From assembly GCA_031772625.1 (NCBI GenBank), contig CM062814.1, positions 368,909,781 through 368,973,780 on the forward strand: a stretch of DNA of 64,000 nt. Reading direction: 5' to 3'. The translations under genes and the position numbers were made by a program. Below are positions 21,215 to 33,230 of the stretch, one piece after another; position 1 is the stretch's first letter, and every line of letters begins with the position of its first letter. Origin of the DNA: Pinus tabuliformis (taxonomy: Eukaryota; Streptophyta; Pinopsida; Pinales; Pinaceae). The notes beneath the pieces are model-generated. The model was not told the origin of the DNA. It worked only from the letters and a program-made list of their open reading frames with translations, and searched no databases.

Positions 21215-21228
21215 AGTACCATCTCACT
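21215..21228 (+). repeat. Target-site duplication of the LINE (left copy)
   Basis: AGTACCATCTCACT precedes the LINE and is repeated exactly at 33251-33264, directly after the poly(A) tail. A 14-bp duplication is typical for target-primed reverse transcription. Confidence 0.9.
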
Positions 21229-23303
21229 GAACAATCTGGCTATGTGGAAGGACGACAGATCCTGGACGGCATCATCCTCTCGCACGAAGTTATACACTCT
21301 CTCACGCACACCAAGCAAGCAGGTATGATACTCAAGTTGGACTTGTCAAAAGCTTTTGATAAGTTAAATTGGATGTACATACAAAAAATGTTGTTAGCTT
21401 TTGGTTTCTCTCCTTTATGGGTTCGATGGATTCATAGCCTCATTTCCTCGACTTTCTTTTCCATACTTGTCAATGGCATCCCATCCCGCCCCTTCAGACC
21501 CTCTCGAGGTATCCGGCAGGGCGATCCTCTGTCGCCCTTCCTTTTTGTTCTCATGGTTGAAGGATTAGGATGCCACATTACTCAGGCTCGCCTTGCCCAA
21601 CAGATCAAAGGTCTTTCCATCCACAACTCTCCTGCTCTTACCCATCAGCAGTTTGTCGAAGACAACATGCTGTTCGGGTACCCCTCTACCCAAGAAGCTT
21701 CTATGTTCAAATCTCTGCTGAATGATTTCTCCGAGGCCTCAGGAACCAGTATAAATAATTCCAAATCTCATATCTTTTTCTTTCACACCCCTCCTGTCGT
21801 TCAAAGAACCATCGCTTGTATTCTGGGGTTCTCCATTGACTCCCTCCCTTCCAAATACCTTGGTGCCCCTCTCATTGACTCCGCTATCAAGCATTCCTCT
21901 TGGCGCTTGCTTCTGGAGAAAATTGACCACCGGCTCAATTCATGGACCCATAGATCTCTGAATATCGCTAGCAGACTAGTACTAATCAAGGCTGTTCTAC
22001 AGGCAATGCCGCTTTACCTTTTCTCAATCCTTGCAGCTCCTAAATGGGTAATAAAAAGAATAAGAAATATACAGCGCAACTTTCTCTGGGGAGCGATGGG
22101 TACAAACCGCAAATGGGCTTTGGTTAAATGGATCTTCGTATGCAAGCCTAAAGAGCAAGGAGGCATTGGTCTGAGAGACCCCAGCCACGGTAATGCTATA
22201 ATGTGCGCAAAGATATGGTGGCAATGGCTAACCATCCCCACCAAACCATGGGCGGCCATCTGGATAGCTAAATACACCAACAACAGGCCACAGGAGGAGC
22301 TCATCAGACTAATGCCCAATGCAAAAGGCTCTCTCATTTGGAACGTAGCCAAACAACACTTTCAAATGATTCAACAACATAGTTTTTGGGAAGTTCGAAA
22401 TGGCAGGACTGCACGTTTTTGGATGGATGCCTGGAACCAATTGCCAAAACTCAGCAGTCTCCTCAGTCAACACCCAAGCCACTCAGAGGATGAGCGACAT
22501 CAAGAGGAAATATGGCACCATTGGACTCAGGAAAATGATCAAGGATACAGGAAATGGAAGCAAAGCGAATTGATAATCAATAGAGCTGATCAAAGGACAA
22601 TTAAGGAACTGGAAGGGGAACTCCAAAGGTGCCAAGTGAGATACTCTGAGGATAAAGACATCTTACGCTGGGGCTACCGGCCAAAAGGAACTTTCACCAC
22701 TGCAGAAGCCCACAAGATCATTAGTGCAACCACATCGCCGCTAGATCCTATATGGGGGAGAATTTGGTCAGCTGGTAACTGGCCCAAAGTATCACTTTTC
22801 CTATGGTTGGTAGGGCATAGAAGAATATTGACATGGGACAAACTCAGGCGCAGAAATTACCATGGGCCATCAATATGTGTTAATTGCAAAGCGCAGGAGG
22901 AAACTCTTCAGCACCTTCTGGACTCCTGTCCCCTGGCAAACCAAATGTGGGAAAAAGCTAGTTTTCGTTGCCAAAGAAAATGCAGAGTATCGGAAGACAT
23001 CATCGATTCAATACGCCAATGGCATCGGAGTCCATACAAAAGTGAAGTACTCAATCACCTTTGGAGATTAATACCAGGGCTCCTCACTTGGTGCATTTGG
23101 AAGGAGAGGAACAAGCGTATATTCAAAGATCAAACAACCCCCATAGAGATCATCTGGAGCAACTTTTGCTTGAACCTTAAGGAAACATTAGCGCTTCGCA
23201 CTTGGATGCCAGATGATTTTCCAACTTCGGCTAATGAAAAGGCCATTTGGGCAAATTGGAATTTACCACTCCAACAAGAAAACCCTCCCCAAGCCCACTC
23301 AGA
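21229..23303 (+). pseudogene. LINE ORF2: reverse transcriptase and zinc-binding domain
   Basis: The open frame starts at the truncation point with EQSGYVEGRQILDGIILSHE. It holds the non-LTR reverse transcriptase blocks KLDLSKAFDKLNW, GIRQGDPLSPFLFVLMVEGL, the active-site position (21652-21663), SKYLGAPL and RLVLIKAVLQAMPLYLFS. A zf-RVT type domain follows (KVSLFLWLVGHRRILT, CVNCKAQEETLQHLLDSCP). The active site reads FVED where FADD is expected, so the first catalytic Asp is Glu and the enzyme is probably inactive. The codons before 21229 belong to flanking DNA. The frame is cut at 23303 by the copia element and resumes at 31220. Confidence 0.9.
23299..23303 (+). repeat. Target-site duplication of the copia element (left copy, TCAGA)
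   Basis: TCAGA precedes the 5' LTR and is repeated at 31215-31219 after the 3' LTR. Both LINE frames join correctly across one copy. Confidence 0.95.
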
Positions 23304-23626
23304 TGTTGGCATTATGTTTTTCTGGTATGGCTGTATGTTACAGATGTTGTACTTGATGGCAACTCCCGTGGCAAGGCTCTCAGTTTGTTGAAAATTAAGA
23401 AGGACGCAGGAAACCAGTTCAGAAGGTGCATACCCACAGGTACACCATGCAGGATCTGCGTCCAGAGACGCAGTCCAGCCGTTCAGGGGGTGCGTCCACC
23501 CAGTGCACACTTTTCAAGGCAGAGAAAAAGCACGTGGGGGTTTCTTGTGTGGTATCTAGCCGACGGTTTTGTGTTTCTATCGTGTCGGCTCGTGGTATTG
23601 TTCCATGTTTTGAGGAGGAGCTTGCC

Positions 23627-23634
23627 TATATAAA
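23627..23634 (+). promoter_or_regulatory. TATA box of the copia LTR promoter
   Basis: TATATAAA in the context GCCTATATAAAGCAAGG. Transcription would start about 30 bp downstream, placing the palindrome field in the transcribed leader. The same box is in the 3' LTR at 30162-30169. Confidence 0.7.
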
Positions 23635-23812
23635 GCAAGGAGATCATTTGGCTAAGCATGTCTTTGGTTGAATATCCTTTTGGGTGAGATCTGATCTAGA
23701 TCTAAAGAAGGCGAATCTACTGAAGGACTGAGATCTTTTTGGCGCAAGATCAGATCTGAAGATCTGACTGTTTGGGTTACACGTAAAGTCTTGAAATCAT
23801 TCATACCCGGAG

Positions 23813-24240
23813 GGACGCAGGTACGGTGAAAGGAAAGCGCGCTGGGACGCAGTGCAGAATCTGGAGACCTGCGTGGGGACGCAGGGCAGACGAAGTTCAG
23901 GTGCGTCTGGGACGCAGTTCAGTAACTGGAGATCTGCGTGGGGACGCAGAGCAATCAAGGTTCAGGTGCGTCTCTGAAGAAAAGGACGCGGGGCGACAGT
24001 GTTTTTGGGTGCGTCTCTGTAGCAGAAGGACGCGGCGCGATAGTGGTTTTGGGTGCGTCCCTGTAGCAGAAAGATGCAGCGCGATAGTGTTTCTGGATGC
24101 ATCCCTGAAGCAACAGAACGCAGAGCAGTTGAAGGAACAGTGCGTGGGCACGCAGCGCAGCAGAAGGATATCTGCGTCTGGACGCAGTGTAGCAAAAGGT
24201 TAGCTGCGTCTGGTCGCAGGCCACAGAAGGAAAAACTGTG
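23813..24240 (+). repeat. Field of CTGCGTC / GACGCAG motifs in the copia LTR
   Basis: More than fifteen copies of GACGCAG, GACGCGG, CTGCGTC or TGCGTCT occur in both orientations, many as close inverted pairs such as TGCGTCTGGACGCA (near 24170) and GTGCGTCTGGGACGC (near 23902). A further pair, CTGCGTC with GACGCAG separated by CAGA, lies upstream at 23456-23473. The equivalent block in the 3' LTR is 30350-30777. The motifs are rich in CpG and CHG sites. Confidence 0.8.
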
Positions 24241-24681
24241 TCTCTGTTCTATTGATTGTATTTATCTGTTGATAAGGTGTTCTGGGTTAATTCTGTTATT
24301 ACTGATCTGATAACTGTAGTAGACAGTAACTGTTATGTACTGGATGATCATTTGATGCTTTATGAAAAGAAGTAGAGAGTTGTAGCTCTCTACAGGTTGC
24401 AGCCTGCGTACTGGTAAAGGACTGCACCAGTACAAAATCATTGTAAAAGGAGTTTCTAATTTGAAAGAAGATAGAGACATATTGCAGCAGGTGGTTTTCA
24501 CCCACATTGGGTTTCCACCTTACATCTTGTGTTCTTTGGTGTGACTATCTGTTTTCTTTGTTCATGCTCATTATTTTATGGTACTGATATGCAAGAATAA
24601 TTCAAAGATCAAATAAGGAAGATTTGTTAAATTGCTAGATAATACTGATTCACCCCCCCTCTCAGTATTATTTCCAACAAT

Positions 24682-24693
24682 TGGTATCAGAGC
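24682..24693 (+). promoter_or_regulatory. Primer binding site of the copia element, initiator tRNA-Met
   Basis: TGGTATCAGAGC starts two bases after the LTR end. It is the standard plant copia primer site complementary to the 3' end of initiator tRNA-Met. Confidence 0.95.
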
Positions 24694-24739
24694 CAGGTTC
24701 TTCAGAGAAGCTTGATCGCTTGAAGGTAGATCGTTCATC

Positions 24740-27700
24740 ATGAGCAACTACGAGAGAGAAGCATCAATCAGGCCACCGATTTTTGATGGGACAAACTTCA
24801 ATTATTGGAAGGTAAGAGTTACTGCATATCTTCAATCTCTTGGTACAGAAGTTTGGGACATTGTAGAAACAGGCTATGCTTTTCCTTCAGCTACTCCTAC
24901 AGATCCAGCTGAGAAAAAGAAGTATGAAACAAATGCAAAAGCAGTCAGTACTCTATTAGGAAGTATATCCCAAACAGAATTCATGAAGGTAATGCACTTC
25001 AAATCAGCAAAAGAGATATGGGACAAAATGGTCACGAGCTATGAAGGAGATGAACAGGTAAAGCGAGCTAAACTTCAAACTCTCAGGATTCAGTATGAGA
25101 CTCTTAAGATGTATAATGATGAAAGTGTGGCTAATTATTTTCTTCGGGTAGATGAGATTGTTAATTGTATGAAAAATTTGGGTGAAGAAATAAAAGAGGC
25201 TATAGTAGTTGAAAAGATTCTAAGATCATTATCCCCCAAGTTTGAATCTAAAGTATCTACAATAGAAGAAAAGGAAAATCTACGAGTTCTCACTATGTCT
25301 CAGCTACATGGAATTCTAACTGCTTATGAAATGAGAAAGGGAGGTCCATCAGACAGAAGGGAAGCTGCTTTCAAGGCATCAGGCAAGGAAGATTACTATG
25401 AAGCAAGCCATGTTCCAGAAGAAGAGGAAGAAGAATCCAATTTTGTCAGAAATCTTCAAAGGGGTTCTGGAAGGTTCAGAGGTAAGCTACCTTTCAAATG
25501 CTTTGCTTGTGGAAGAGTAGGTCATTATGCTGCAAAATGTCCTTATAAGGATAAAGGAAAGGAACCTGCTAGATGGAACAAGAAACAAAGTGCAAATAAG
25601 AAAAGCTACTACACCCATGAAGATAGTGATGGTCTATCAAACAGTGATGAAGATGAACGAGGTAATGAATATAAGTTATTAATGGCATTTGAAGATGATG
25701 ATTATATGGATGCTATAGATGTGGATAACCTTTATGATGAAATCACTAGACTCAAGAGATGTATAGAAGAAAAGAATGTGATCATTGATACTCTACAATT
25801 TCAAATTGATGAAAAGGAAAAACATCTTGAAAAACTAGGAGAAATTGTTGGTCTTAGAAAAGAGATTGAGAAAACAAAAGCTATTAATCTTAAGTTTGTC
25901 AAAGGATCCGAAACCTTGGATAAGATTATCAATGTGCAGCGGTCTCCTCTAAACAAGACAGGTCTGGGCTACAATGGAGAAACCTCTCAAGCATCCACCT
26001 CAAAGAGTTATCCTGATGCAGCAAGAAGAAATGAGCAAAAGAACAATGAAGATCATCAGGTAAAGCAGGGACGAATTACAAACAGAAACTATCAAGGGCA
26101 ATCCATCTTAAGGGTGAACCAGCCACAGGTAAAATCTTCTCAATTTGGTCCAAGAATAGATGAAAATAGAAATTACAATCAGTCGGCTAGTAGATTCGAT
26201 AACCGCAGAAGTTTCTTCAATGGACAATGCTTTTCTTGTCATAACTTTGGTCACAAAGCAGCTCAATGTGTTGCATATAAAACAATCATGACTAGGGAAG
26301 CTCAAAAACAAAGAAGTATGACAGGGATTACAAAAAGGACCTATAACAACTTTTCGGTTCTTGAAAATGAAGTTGAATGTTCTATTTGCAATAATTTTGG
26401 TCATGAAGAATCTGAATGCAGGAGCAGGTTTCAGCAGAAAAAGGAGCAAGCCTCAAGCACCAAAACATGGAGAATAAAGGAACCTCAAATAGAAAGATGT
26501 GGAATAGCATTTTATGCAGAGGGACAGGAAAATCTATGGTACATTGACAGTGGATGTTCGAAGCATATGACAGGTGATAAAGAAAAACTTGAATCTTATT
26601 CTGCTCTAGAAAAGGGAAAGAAAGTCTCTTTTGGAAATGATACTCCTGCAACTATAAAAGGAAAAGGGATTGCTCAGTTAAAAGAAAAGGTCAAAGCTGG
26701 AAATGTTTTGTATGTTGATGGATTGAAGCATAATCTTCTAAGTGTCAGCCAGATGTGTGATCAAAGAACCGAGGTTATTTTCAGATCAAATGGATGTCTT
26801 GTTCATGATCTTGATATAGGTAAAACAGTACTCAAAGGCAAAAGAACTCCAAATAATCTGTACATATTTGAAGAAGGACAACAACAATGCTATCTGAGCA
26901 AGGATGAAGAGCACTGGTTATGGCATCGAAGGTTGGGACATCTAAGCTTCTCACAAATAAGGAAAGCATGCAAATATCAGGCAGTTCGCGATCTTCCAGA
27001 TATCAAAATTCCTGACAACACCATATGCAGATCATGTCAGTTTGGAAAACAAACCAGAACTAACTTTCCAGAGAAAGAAGGATCAGCTAGCAGGCCTCTT
27101 GAGCTAGTACATACAGATACATGTGGTCCATTCAGGAAAAGAACACCTAGAGGAGAGGAATACTTGATATTATTTATTGACGATTTCTCCAGGTTTGTCT
27201 GGTTAGGACTTATGAAGCACAAAGATGAAGCATTCGAAAAATTCAAATCCTTCAAAGCCTTGGTTGAAAATGAATCAGGTCACAAAATTAAGTGCCTCAG
27301 ATCCGACAGAGGTGGGGAATTTACTTCAAATGAATTTTTCGATTTCTGTGATGAACATGGGATAAGGAGAGAATTCTCTACAGCTAGAACTCCTCATCAA
27401 AATGGAGTTGTTGAAAGAATGAACAGAACAATCCAACAAATGGCTCGTGCTATGCTTGATGAATCAGGAACTCCCGCAACTTTCTGGGGTGAAGCTGCAC
27501 ACGCTGCGGTTGTTATTCTCAACAAAACAAATGTCCGGGTGAACAGCACTCAAACTCCTCATGAGCTTTGGAGTGGCAGGACTCCTTCGGTAAAGCACTT
27601 CAAAATCTTTGGGAGTAAATGCTATATCAAGAATATTGATGAGCAGCTTGGCAAACTTGAACCTAGGGCAGATGAAGGCATTCTTCTTGGTTACTCTCCA

Positions 27701-29581
27701 CATAGCAAAGCATACAAGTGCTACAATAAAAGACTTGGCAGAATTGTTGACAGCATTGATGTAGTGGTTGATGAGAAGGAATACATTCCTAGGCAAGTCC
27801 ATCATGAAAACATCGAAGAAGATGAAGGCTATCCTCAAAGACAAAATGATGAAGAAGAAGAACCTCAAGAAGAACCTCAGGAAGAGCCAGAAGAGCAAAC
27901 AAGAATAGAAGAAAAGACTCCATCCAGATATGTTCAGAAGAATCATCCAGAATCTCAGATTGTGGGGCAGAAAGAAGCAGGTGTACAAACAAGAAGAACA
28001 GTTGCAGAAGCCTCAAGCTATTTGGCATTACTCTCCTCTACTGAACCACAAAATGTGAAAGAAGCATGCAAAGATGAATGTTGGGTGAAAGCAATGGATG
28101 AAGAACTTGAGCAAATCGAAAAGAACAACACTTGGGAGCTGGTTCCTAGACCAAAGGATAAGAATGTTATCGGAACAAAATGGGTCTTCAAAAATAAATT
28201 GAATGAAAATGGAGAAGTAATTAGAAACAAAGCCAGACTTGTTTGTAAAGGGTATGCGCAGCAAGAAGGAATAGACTTTGAAGAAACTTTTGCTCCTGTT
28301 GCAAGACTTGAGGCCATCCGAATGTTCCTTGCTCTCTCAAGTTTTCAAAACTTCAAAGTATTTCAAATGGACGTGAAATCAGCCTTTCTGAATGGAGACT
28401 TGGAAGAAGAAGTGTACATTGAACAGCCAGATGGGTTCATCCTTGGAAATGATCCAAATCTTGTATGCAGATTGAAAAAGGCTCTCTATGGTCTCAAACA
28501 AGCTCCAAGGGCTTGGTACTACCGGTTGGACAAATATCTTCATCAACAAGGTTTTTCAAAAGGTTCAGCAGATAGCAATCTGTATATAAAAGTTGAAAAT
28601 AACAAATTGCTAATACTTGTTGTGTATGTAGATGACATTATTTTCGGCAGCAATGAAGAAGCTATGAGTCAAAGCTTTGCCTCGGTCATGCAGAAAGAAT
28701 TTGAAATGTCCTTGCTAGGAGAACTGACATATTTCCTTGGTTTGCAAATCCAACAAAAAGAAGGAGGAATCTTTTTATCTCAAACCAAGTATCTCAAACA
28801 GATTTTGAAGAAATATGGCATGGAAGATGCAAAACCAGTATGTACACCCATGGTCACAGGATGTAGTCTCAGTGCAAATGATGAATCTGCAGCAGTACAT
28901 CAACCAACCTACAGATCTATGATTGGAAGTTTACTATATTTGACAGGTACCCGACCAGACATCATGCATGCAGTTGGAATAGTTGGAAGATTTCAGGCAA
29001 ATCCGAAGGAGACTCATCTTCAGGCAGTGAAGAGAATTTTCAAATATCTTCAAGGGACTCAAAATTATGGCTTATGGTATCCTAGAGATACAGATCTTAC
29101 TCTTCATGCTTATACAGATGCAGATTGGGCCGGAAGCGTGGATGATAGGAAAAGCACAAGTGGTGGTGCGTTCTTTATGGGTTCCAGACTGGTATCTTGG
29201 TTCAGCAAGAAACAGAGTTCGATTGCCTTGTCTACAGCTAAAGCAGAATATGTTGCTGCTGCATCTTGTTGCACCCAACTTATTTGGATGATGCAGACTT
29301 TGCAGGATTTTCAAATCACTTGTACGCCACCTATCCCCATCTTATGTGATAACACAAGTGCAATCAGCATCTCAAAGAATCCGGTTATGCATTCAAAAAC
29401 CAAGCACATACCAATCAAGTATCATTTTCTCCGGGAACAAGTGCTTGAACAGAAAAACAAGTTGGAGTATGTTCCTTCTAAGGAACAAGTTGCTGATATT
29501 CTCACCAAACCATTGCCCAGGGACACCTTTGAGTACCTCAGGCAAAAGCTGGGGGTTGTTGATGCATCTTCTTGTTGTTGA
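24740..29581 (+). CDS. Copia Gag-Pol polyprotein, 1613 aa, complete
   Basis: One frame encodes the whole polyprotein. Gag starts [16 protein letters not shown] and contains a CCHC zinc knuckle near residue 254 ([14 protein letters not shown]). Two more follow near 496 ([14 protein letters not shown]) and 546 ([14 protein letters not shown]). The aspartic protease has [11 protein letters not shown] with the catalytic Asp at about 603. Integrase has an HHCC domain ([20 protein letters not shown]) and D793, D856, E892, a DD35E spacing. Reverse transcriptase carries YVDDIIF at about 1296-1302. RNase H has [19 protein letters not shown] and CDNTSAI. ATG at 24740 is the first in frame, 60 bp after the LTR. 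No stop or frameshift is present, so it is probably functional. Confidence 0.95.
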   Translation: MSNYEREASIRPPIFDGTNFNYWKVRVTAYLQSLGTEVWDIVETGYAFPSATPTDPAEKKKYETNAKAVSTLLGSISQTEFMKVMHFKSAKEIWDKMVTSYEGDEQVKRAKLQTLRIQYETLKMYNDESVANYFLRVDEIVNCMKNLGEEIKEAIVVEKILRSLSPKFESKVSTIEEKENLRVLTMSQLHGILTAYEMRKGGPSDRREAAFKASGKEDYYEASHVPEEEEEESNFVRNLQRGSGRFRGKLPFKCFACGRVGHYAAKCPYKDKGKEPARWNKKQSANKKSYYTHEDSDGLSNSDEDERGNEYKLLMAFEDDDYMDAIDVDNLYDEITRLKRCIEEKNVIIDTLQFQIDEKEKHLEKLGEIVGLRKEIEKTKAINLKFVKGSETLDKIINVQRSPLNKTGLGYNGETSQASTSKSYPDAARRNEQKNNEDHQVKQGRITNRNYQGQSILRVNQPQVKSSQFGPRIDENRNYNQSASRFDNRRSFFNGQCFSCHNFGHKAAQCVAYKTIMTREAQKQRSMTGITKRTYNNFSVLENEVECSICNNFGHEESECRSRFQQKKEQASSTKTWRIKEPQIERCGIAFYAEGQENLWYIDSGCSKHMTGDKEKLESYSALEKGKKVSFGNDTPATIKGKGIAQLKEKVKAGNVLYVDGLKHNLLSVSQMCDQRTEVIFRSNGCLVHDLDIGKTVLKGKRTPNNLYIFEEGQQQCYLSKDEEHWLWHRRLGHLSFSQIRKACKYQAVRDLPDIKIPDNTICRSCQFGKQTRTNFPEKEGSASRPLELVHTDTCGPFRKRTPRGEEYLILFIDDFSRFVWLGLMKHKDEAFEKFKSFKALVENESGHKIKCLRSDRGGEFTSNEFFDFCDEHGIRREFSTARTPHQNGVVERMNRTIQQMARAMLDESGTPATFWGEAAHAAVVILNKTNVRVNSTQTPHELWSGRTPSVKHFKIFGSKCYIKNIDEQLGKLEPRADEGILLGYSPHSKAYKCYNKRLGRIVDSIDVVVDEKEYIPRQVHHENIEEDEGYPQRQNDEEEEPQEEPQEEPEEQTRIEEKTPSRYVQKNHPESQIVGQKEAGVQTRRTVAEASSYLALLSSTEPQNVKEACKDECWVKAMDEELEQIEKNNTWELVPRPKDKNVIGTKWVFKNKLNENGEVIRNKARLVCKGYAQQEGIDFEETFAPVARLEAIRMFLALSSFQNFKVFQMDVKSAFLNGDLEEEVYIEQPDGFILGNDPNLVCRLKKALYGLKQAPRAWYYRLDKYLHQQGFSKGSADSNLYIKVENNKLLILVVYVDDIIFGSNEEAMSQSFASVMQKEFEMSLLGELTYFLGLQIQQKEGGIFLSQTKYLKQILKKYGMEDAKPVCTPMVTGCSLSANDESAAVHQPTYRSMIGSLLYLTGTRPDIMHAVGIVGRFQANPKETHLQAVKRIFKYLQGTQNYGLWYPRDTDLTLHAYTDADWAGSVDDRKSTSGGAFFMGSRLVSWFSKKQSSIALSTAKAEYVAAASCCTQLIWMMQTLQDFQITCTPPIPILCDNTSAISISKNPVMHSKTKHIPIKYHFLREQVLEQKNKLEYVPSKEQVADILTKPLPRDTFEYLRQKLGVVDASSCC

Positions 29582-29838
29582 ACCTTTTCTGATTGATGGT
29601 ACAGGTTCAGGGGGAGCATATAATGCATTGTTGGCATTATGGAGGATGGTCAGAAGGAGATCTTGGAAATAGCTGCAATATGTCTCTATCTCTTTCATGG
29701 AGGATTATGGTTCTTTGTTACAGATCTGGTTCAAGGGGAGCATGATCTTAGGGGGAGCATACCCCTTTGCCCTTGATGTCAAAGGGGGAGAATGAAGCTG
29801 AAGTTTGTGAGGTTGCCATCAAGTCCAAAGGGGGAGAT
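29582..29838 (+). promoter_or_regulatory. Series of polypurine tracts before the copia 3' LTR
   Basis: Five near-identical purine runs occur in 240 bp: AGGGGGAGCAT near 29609, AAGGGGAGCAT near 29733, AGGGGGAGCAT near 29750, AAAGGGGGAGAAT near 29782 and AAAGGGGGAGAT at 29827-29838. The last one directly precedes the LTR and must be the working tract. The first is followed by TGTTGGCATTATG at 29629-29641, which equals the first 13 bases of the LTR. Confidence 0.8.
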
Positions 29839-31214
29839 TGTTGGCATTATGTTTTTCTGGTATGGCTGTATGTTACAGATGTTGTACTTGATGGCAACTC
29901 CCGTGGCAAGGCTCTCAGTTTGTTGAAAATTAAGAAGGACGCAGGAAACCAGTTCAGAAGGTGCGTACCCGCAGGTACACCATGCAGGATCCGCGTCCAG
30001 AGACGCAGTCCAGCCGTTCAGGGGGTGCGTCCACCCAGTGCACACTTTTCAAGGCAGAGAAAAAGCACGTGGGGGTTTCTTGTGTGGTATCTAGCCGACG
30101 GTTTTGTGTTTCTATCGTGTCGGCTCGTGGTATTGTTCCATGTTTTGAGGAGGAGCTTGCCTATATAAAGCAAGGAGATCATTTGGCTAAGCATGTCTTT
30201 GGTTGAATATCCTTTTGGGTGAGATCTGATCTAGATCTAAAGAAGGCGAATCTACTGAAGGACTGAGATCTCTTTGGCGCAAGATCAGATCTGAAGATCT
30301 GACTGTTTGGGTTACACTTAAAGTCTTGAAATCATTCATACCCGGAGGGACGCAGGTACGGTGAAAGGAAAGCGCGCCGGGACGCAGTGCAGAATCTGGA
30401 GACCTGCGTGGGGACGCAGGGCAGACGAAGTTCAGGTGCGTCTGGGACGCAGTTCAGTAACTGGAGATCTGCGTGGGGACGCAGAGCGATCAAGGTTCAG
30501 GTGCGTCTCTGAAGCAAAGGACGCGGCGCGACAGTGTTTTTGGGTGCGTCTCTGTAGCAGAAGGACGCGGCGCGATAGTGGTTTTGGGTGCGTCCCTGTA
30601 GCAGAAAGACGCGGCGCGATAGTGTTTCTGGATGCGTCCCTGAAGCAACAGAACGCAGAGCAGTTGAAGGAACAGTGCGTGGGCACGCAGCGCAGCAGAA
30701 GGATATCTGCGTCTGGACGCAGTGTAGCAAAAGGTTAGCTGCGTCTGGTCGCAGGCCACAGAAGGAAAAACTGCGTCTCTGTTCTATTGATTGTATTTAT
30801 CTGTTGATAAGGTGTTCTGGGTTAATTCTGTTATTACTGATCTGATAACTGTAGTAGACAGTAACTGTTATGTACTGGATGATCATTTGATGCTTTATGA
30901 AAAGAAGTAGAGAGTTGTAGCTCTCTGCAGGTTGCATCCTGCGTACTGGTAAAGGACTGCACCAGTACAAAATCATTGTAAAAGGAGTTTCTAATTTGAA
31001 AGAAGATAGAGACATATTGCAGCAGGTGGTTTTCACCCACATTGGGTTTCCACCTTACATCTTGTGTTCTTTGGTGTGACTATCTGTTTTCTTTGTTCAT
31101 GCTCATTATTTTATGGTACTGATATGCAAGAATAATTCAAAGATCAAATAAGGAAGATTTGTTAAATTGCTAGATAATATTGATTCACCCCCCCTCTCAG
31201 TATTATTTCCAACA
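29839..31214 (+). repeat. 3' LTR of the copia element
   Basis: TGTTGGCATTATG...CCAACA, 1376 bp, same length as the 5' LTR. It is followed by TCAGA. It keeps more CpG sites than the 5' copy. Confidence 0.95.
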
Positions 31215-31219
31215 TCAGA

Positions 31220-31799
31220 AAGCAGTAAAGGAAAATAGGATACATGGAACCCACCACCAAAGCAAACTATCAAGCTCAACTTTGATGGTGCATCAAAAGG
31301 CAATCCTGGAAATGTTGGATATGGAGGAATATTCAGAAATCATGCAGGTTCACCCCTCCTCATCTACCATGGCAACATAGGATGGGACACCAATAACTCA
31401 GCTGAACTGGAGGGACTATGGCAAGGACTCCTCCTCTCTAGAATCCATAACTTTCAACCCCTGGAAGTTGAAGGCGACTCCCTCATCCTCATCAACATGG
31501 CCAAGCAAATTCTCAATGGAACTCATGCCAGGAAAATTGCCAAGAGCTGGGGACTTGAAGCTAGATTGGAGGCCTTAGAACAATGGCTTCACAATAATCG
31601 AGCTATCATCTTCACTCATGTAAAACGAGAAGGAAATCAGGTAGCGGACCTCTTAGCCAACCTGGGAGTGGATTCAAAGCATACTCTCACCACAGGGACG
31701 CTTGACATAATCCAACACCATGATCATGCACAAGAATGCAAACTTCAAATACAAAAGGAAGCTGCTCCCCCGGATGCGGGTGCTAGCGACGAGAGTTAA
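31220..31799 (+). pseudogene. LINE ORF2, RNase H domain (continuation of 21229-23303)
   Basis: Removing the copia element and one TCAGA deletes 7916 bp, and the frame of the LINE reverse transcriptase then continues here without shift. One TAG at 31236-31238 interrupts it. The domain reads KLNFDGASKGNPGNVGYGGI, NNSAELEGLWQGL, VEGDSLILINMAK and VKREGNQVADLLANLG, the RVT_3-type RNase H that plant L1 elements carry. Its D, E, D and D residues are present. The frame ends at 31799. Confidence 0.9.
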
Positions 31800-33230
31800 A
31801 GTGATAAGACAGTGGTTGGGCGGGGCGGATTGCCACTTGCCCAACCTACACAGGATACGTGGAGGGGCAACACTTCAAAGCGCGTGGCACACCTGTATGA
31901 CCATCACTCAGGGTACGTTATTTCACTGGTTCGGTTGGAACGTTAGGTTCACAGTGAGGGAATTAAGTTTCACACGCATCAGCGTGCAGCGGAGGGCTCA
32001 AGCCATCAAGCGAGCAGTAATGGGAGATGACTCCCAAGACAAAGCCTGTAATCTTAAAACCTGAGGTAGGACGAGGGGGATGGTAAATTCGTTAGCGTTT
32101 CCACTCTGCCGGCACTCCTCTGCGTATGATAAGAATCTCAGAGAGAAGGCAGGGAATTGGACCCGGGTGCTGATTATCTTGGTCCTCTCTGCGAGGCTGG
32201 TCGCTCCCCTCCCCGAATATCGCTCAGGTATTGCTAGTCGGCCCTCCCGCTCTTTTCTCTTGGCATCTGATATCTGTGTTTGGTTTTGGTTTAAGCAAAG
32301 GCGCAGGGACTTGGCAAACCCAAAGAACGTGTTCATTCTAGGCAGAGGAGGCTCAATTGGGAGGCATCACCGCATCCAAGCTATCGCCCCATAGAAAAAT
32401 CTCTGGATTTGGGCCACTATCATCCGCAGGATGCCTCGATTGAGACCAAGAGCAGGCAGTCGCAGAGGGCAGGCGAGAAGAGCCCCAACGGACTCATCCT
32501 CCAGTGATTTGAGCCATCCTCCAAGAAGAGGGCTTTCTTCTTGCAGCAGAAGAGGAAGGTCTCGAGCCTCTGACTCTCGACTTGGTCTGATTCCTGCCAT
32601 AGGCTCCACCATTTTCACCTTTGACAGTGCTCTCAATAGGCCCAGGATCACAGCCTATTTCACTGTGGTGTTTCAGGAGGATGGTTTAGCGGTTGATTTA
32701 AGGACACAAGCGGAAAATTCGAGGGCTATGCAAGACCCCTCTTCATCTTTTCAGTTGGCTACGGAGACCATGCCTTAGCAGGAAACTAATGAGCAAAGAA
32801 GCAGCGCGCGGGAGCCGATGATGGTAGATCTGGGTACTGATGCCCAGAATGTGACACAGTTAGAGGAACCACCTGATATGGGCTGGTGTCGAATTACTGA
32901 AGAGCCCATTGATGAATAGGAAGGCCATCCATGCTTCTCTTTTTGTAGAATGCCCCTGTCCACAGGGCAAGGATGTAAGGCGGAATGGTCATGGGTTTTT
33001 GTTACTGTCTCGTGTTTCAGTGTTCATTCTCCTCTGGTCTTTTCTTTTTGAGTTTTTGACTTGTCTCAGGCTTCAGAGATTATTCCCCTGCATGGGAAAC
33101 AATATCAGACATTTTTCAAATATGTATATGTTGGATAGAACTGCCTCCCGCAAGAGCAGAGTGCTTGACTACGGTCATGTTGTAAATTTACCACCTCTTT
33201 GTTAATATAATATATTTAGCATTACGCAGG
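31800..33230 (+). other. Long 3' region of the LINE with a second open stretch
   Basis: About 1.4 kb separate the RNase H end from the poly(A) tail. One forward frame (starting 31720) stays open to 32778 except for stops at 32062 and 32392. It is Arg/Ser-rich (RPRAGSRRGQARRAPTDS, SSCSRRGRSRASDSRLG) and resembles no domain I know. It could be a decayed extra ORF, a frameshifted ORF2 tail, or GC-rich noncoding 3' UTR. TTAATATAATATATTTAGC precedes the tail. Confidence 0.5.

Larger units (their letters stand above)
23304..24679 (+). repeat. 5' LTR of the copia element
   Basis: TGTTGGCATTATG...CCAACA, 1376 bp. It carries a TATA box (23627-23634) and, downstream of it, a field of CTGCGTC/GACGCAG motifs (about 23813-24240). 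Differences from the 3' LTR include GCATACCCACAG here against GCGTACCCGCAG there, which fits loss of methylated CpG and CHG sites in this copy. Confidence 0.95.
23304..31214 (+). mobile_element. Ty1/copia LTR retrotransposon, apparently intact
   Basis: Two 1376-bp LTRs, TCAGA target duplications, an initiator-Met primer site, one uninterrupted 1613-codon polyprotein and a purine tract are all present. The LTRs differ at about 16 positions by my count (roughly 1.2 percent), most of them C/T or G/A changes, so the insertion is young. The domain order protease, integrase, reverse transcriptase, RNase H marks copia. Extra zinc knuckles in Gag recall SIRE-type families, but no envelope-like frame follows. 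It could be autonomous. Confidence 0.95.

Noticed and set aside
21172-21228. N-terminal extension of the LINE protein (starting at ATG 21172)
   Set aside because: The exact 14-bp duplication places the LINE start at 21229, so these codons are flanking DNA that happens to be open.
23426-24310. Open frames of 77-128 codons on both strands in the copia LTRs
   Set aside because: They fall in the CG-rich palindrome field, overlap one another in several frames and recur in both LTRs. They are by-products of the LTR.
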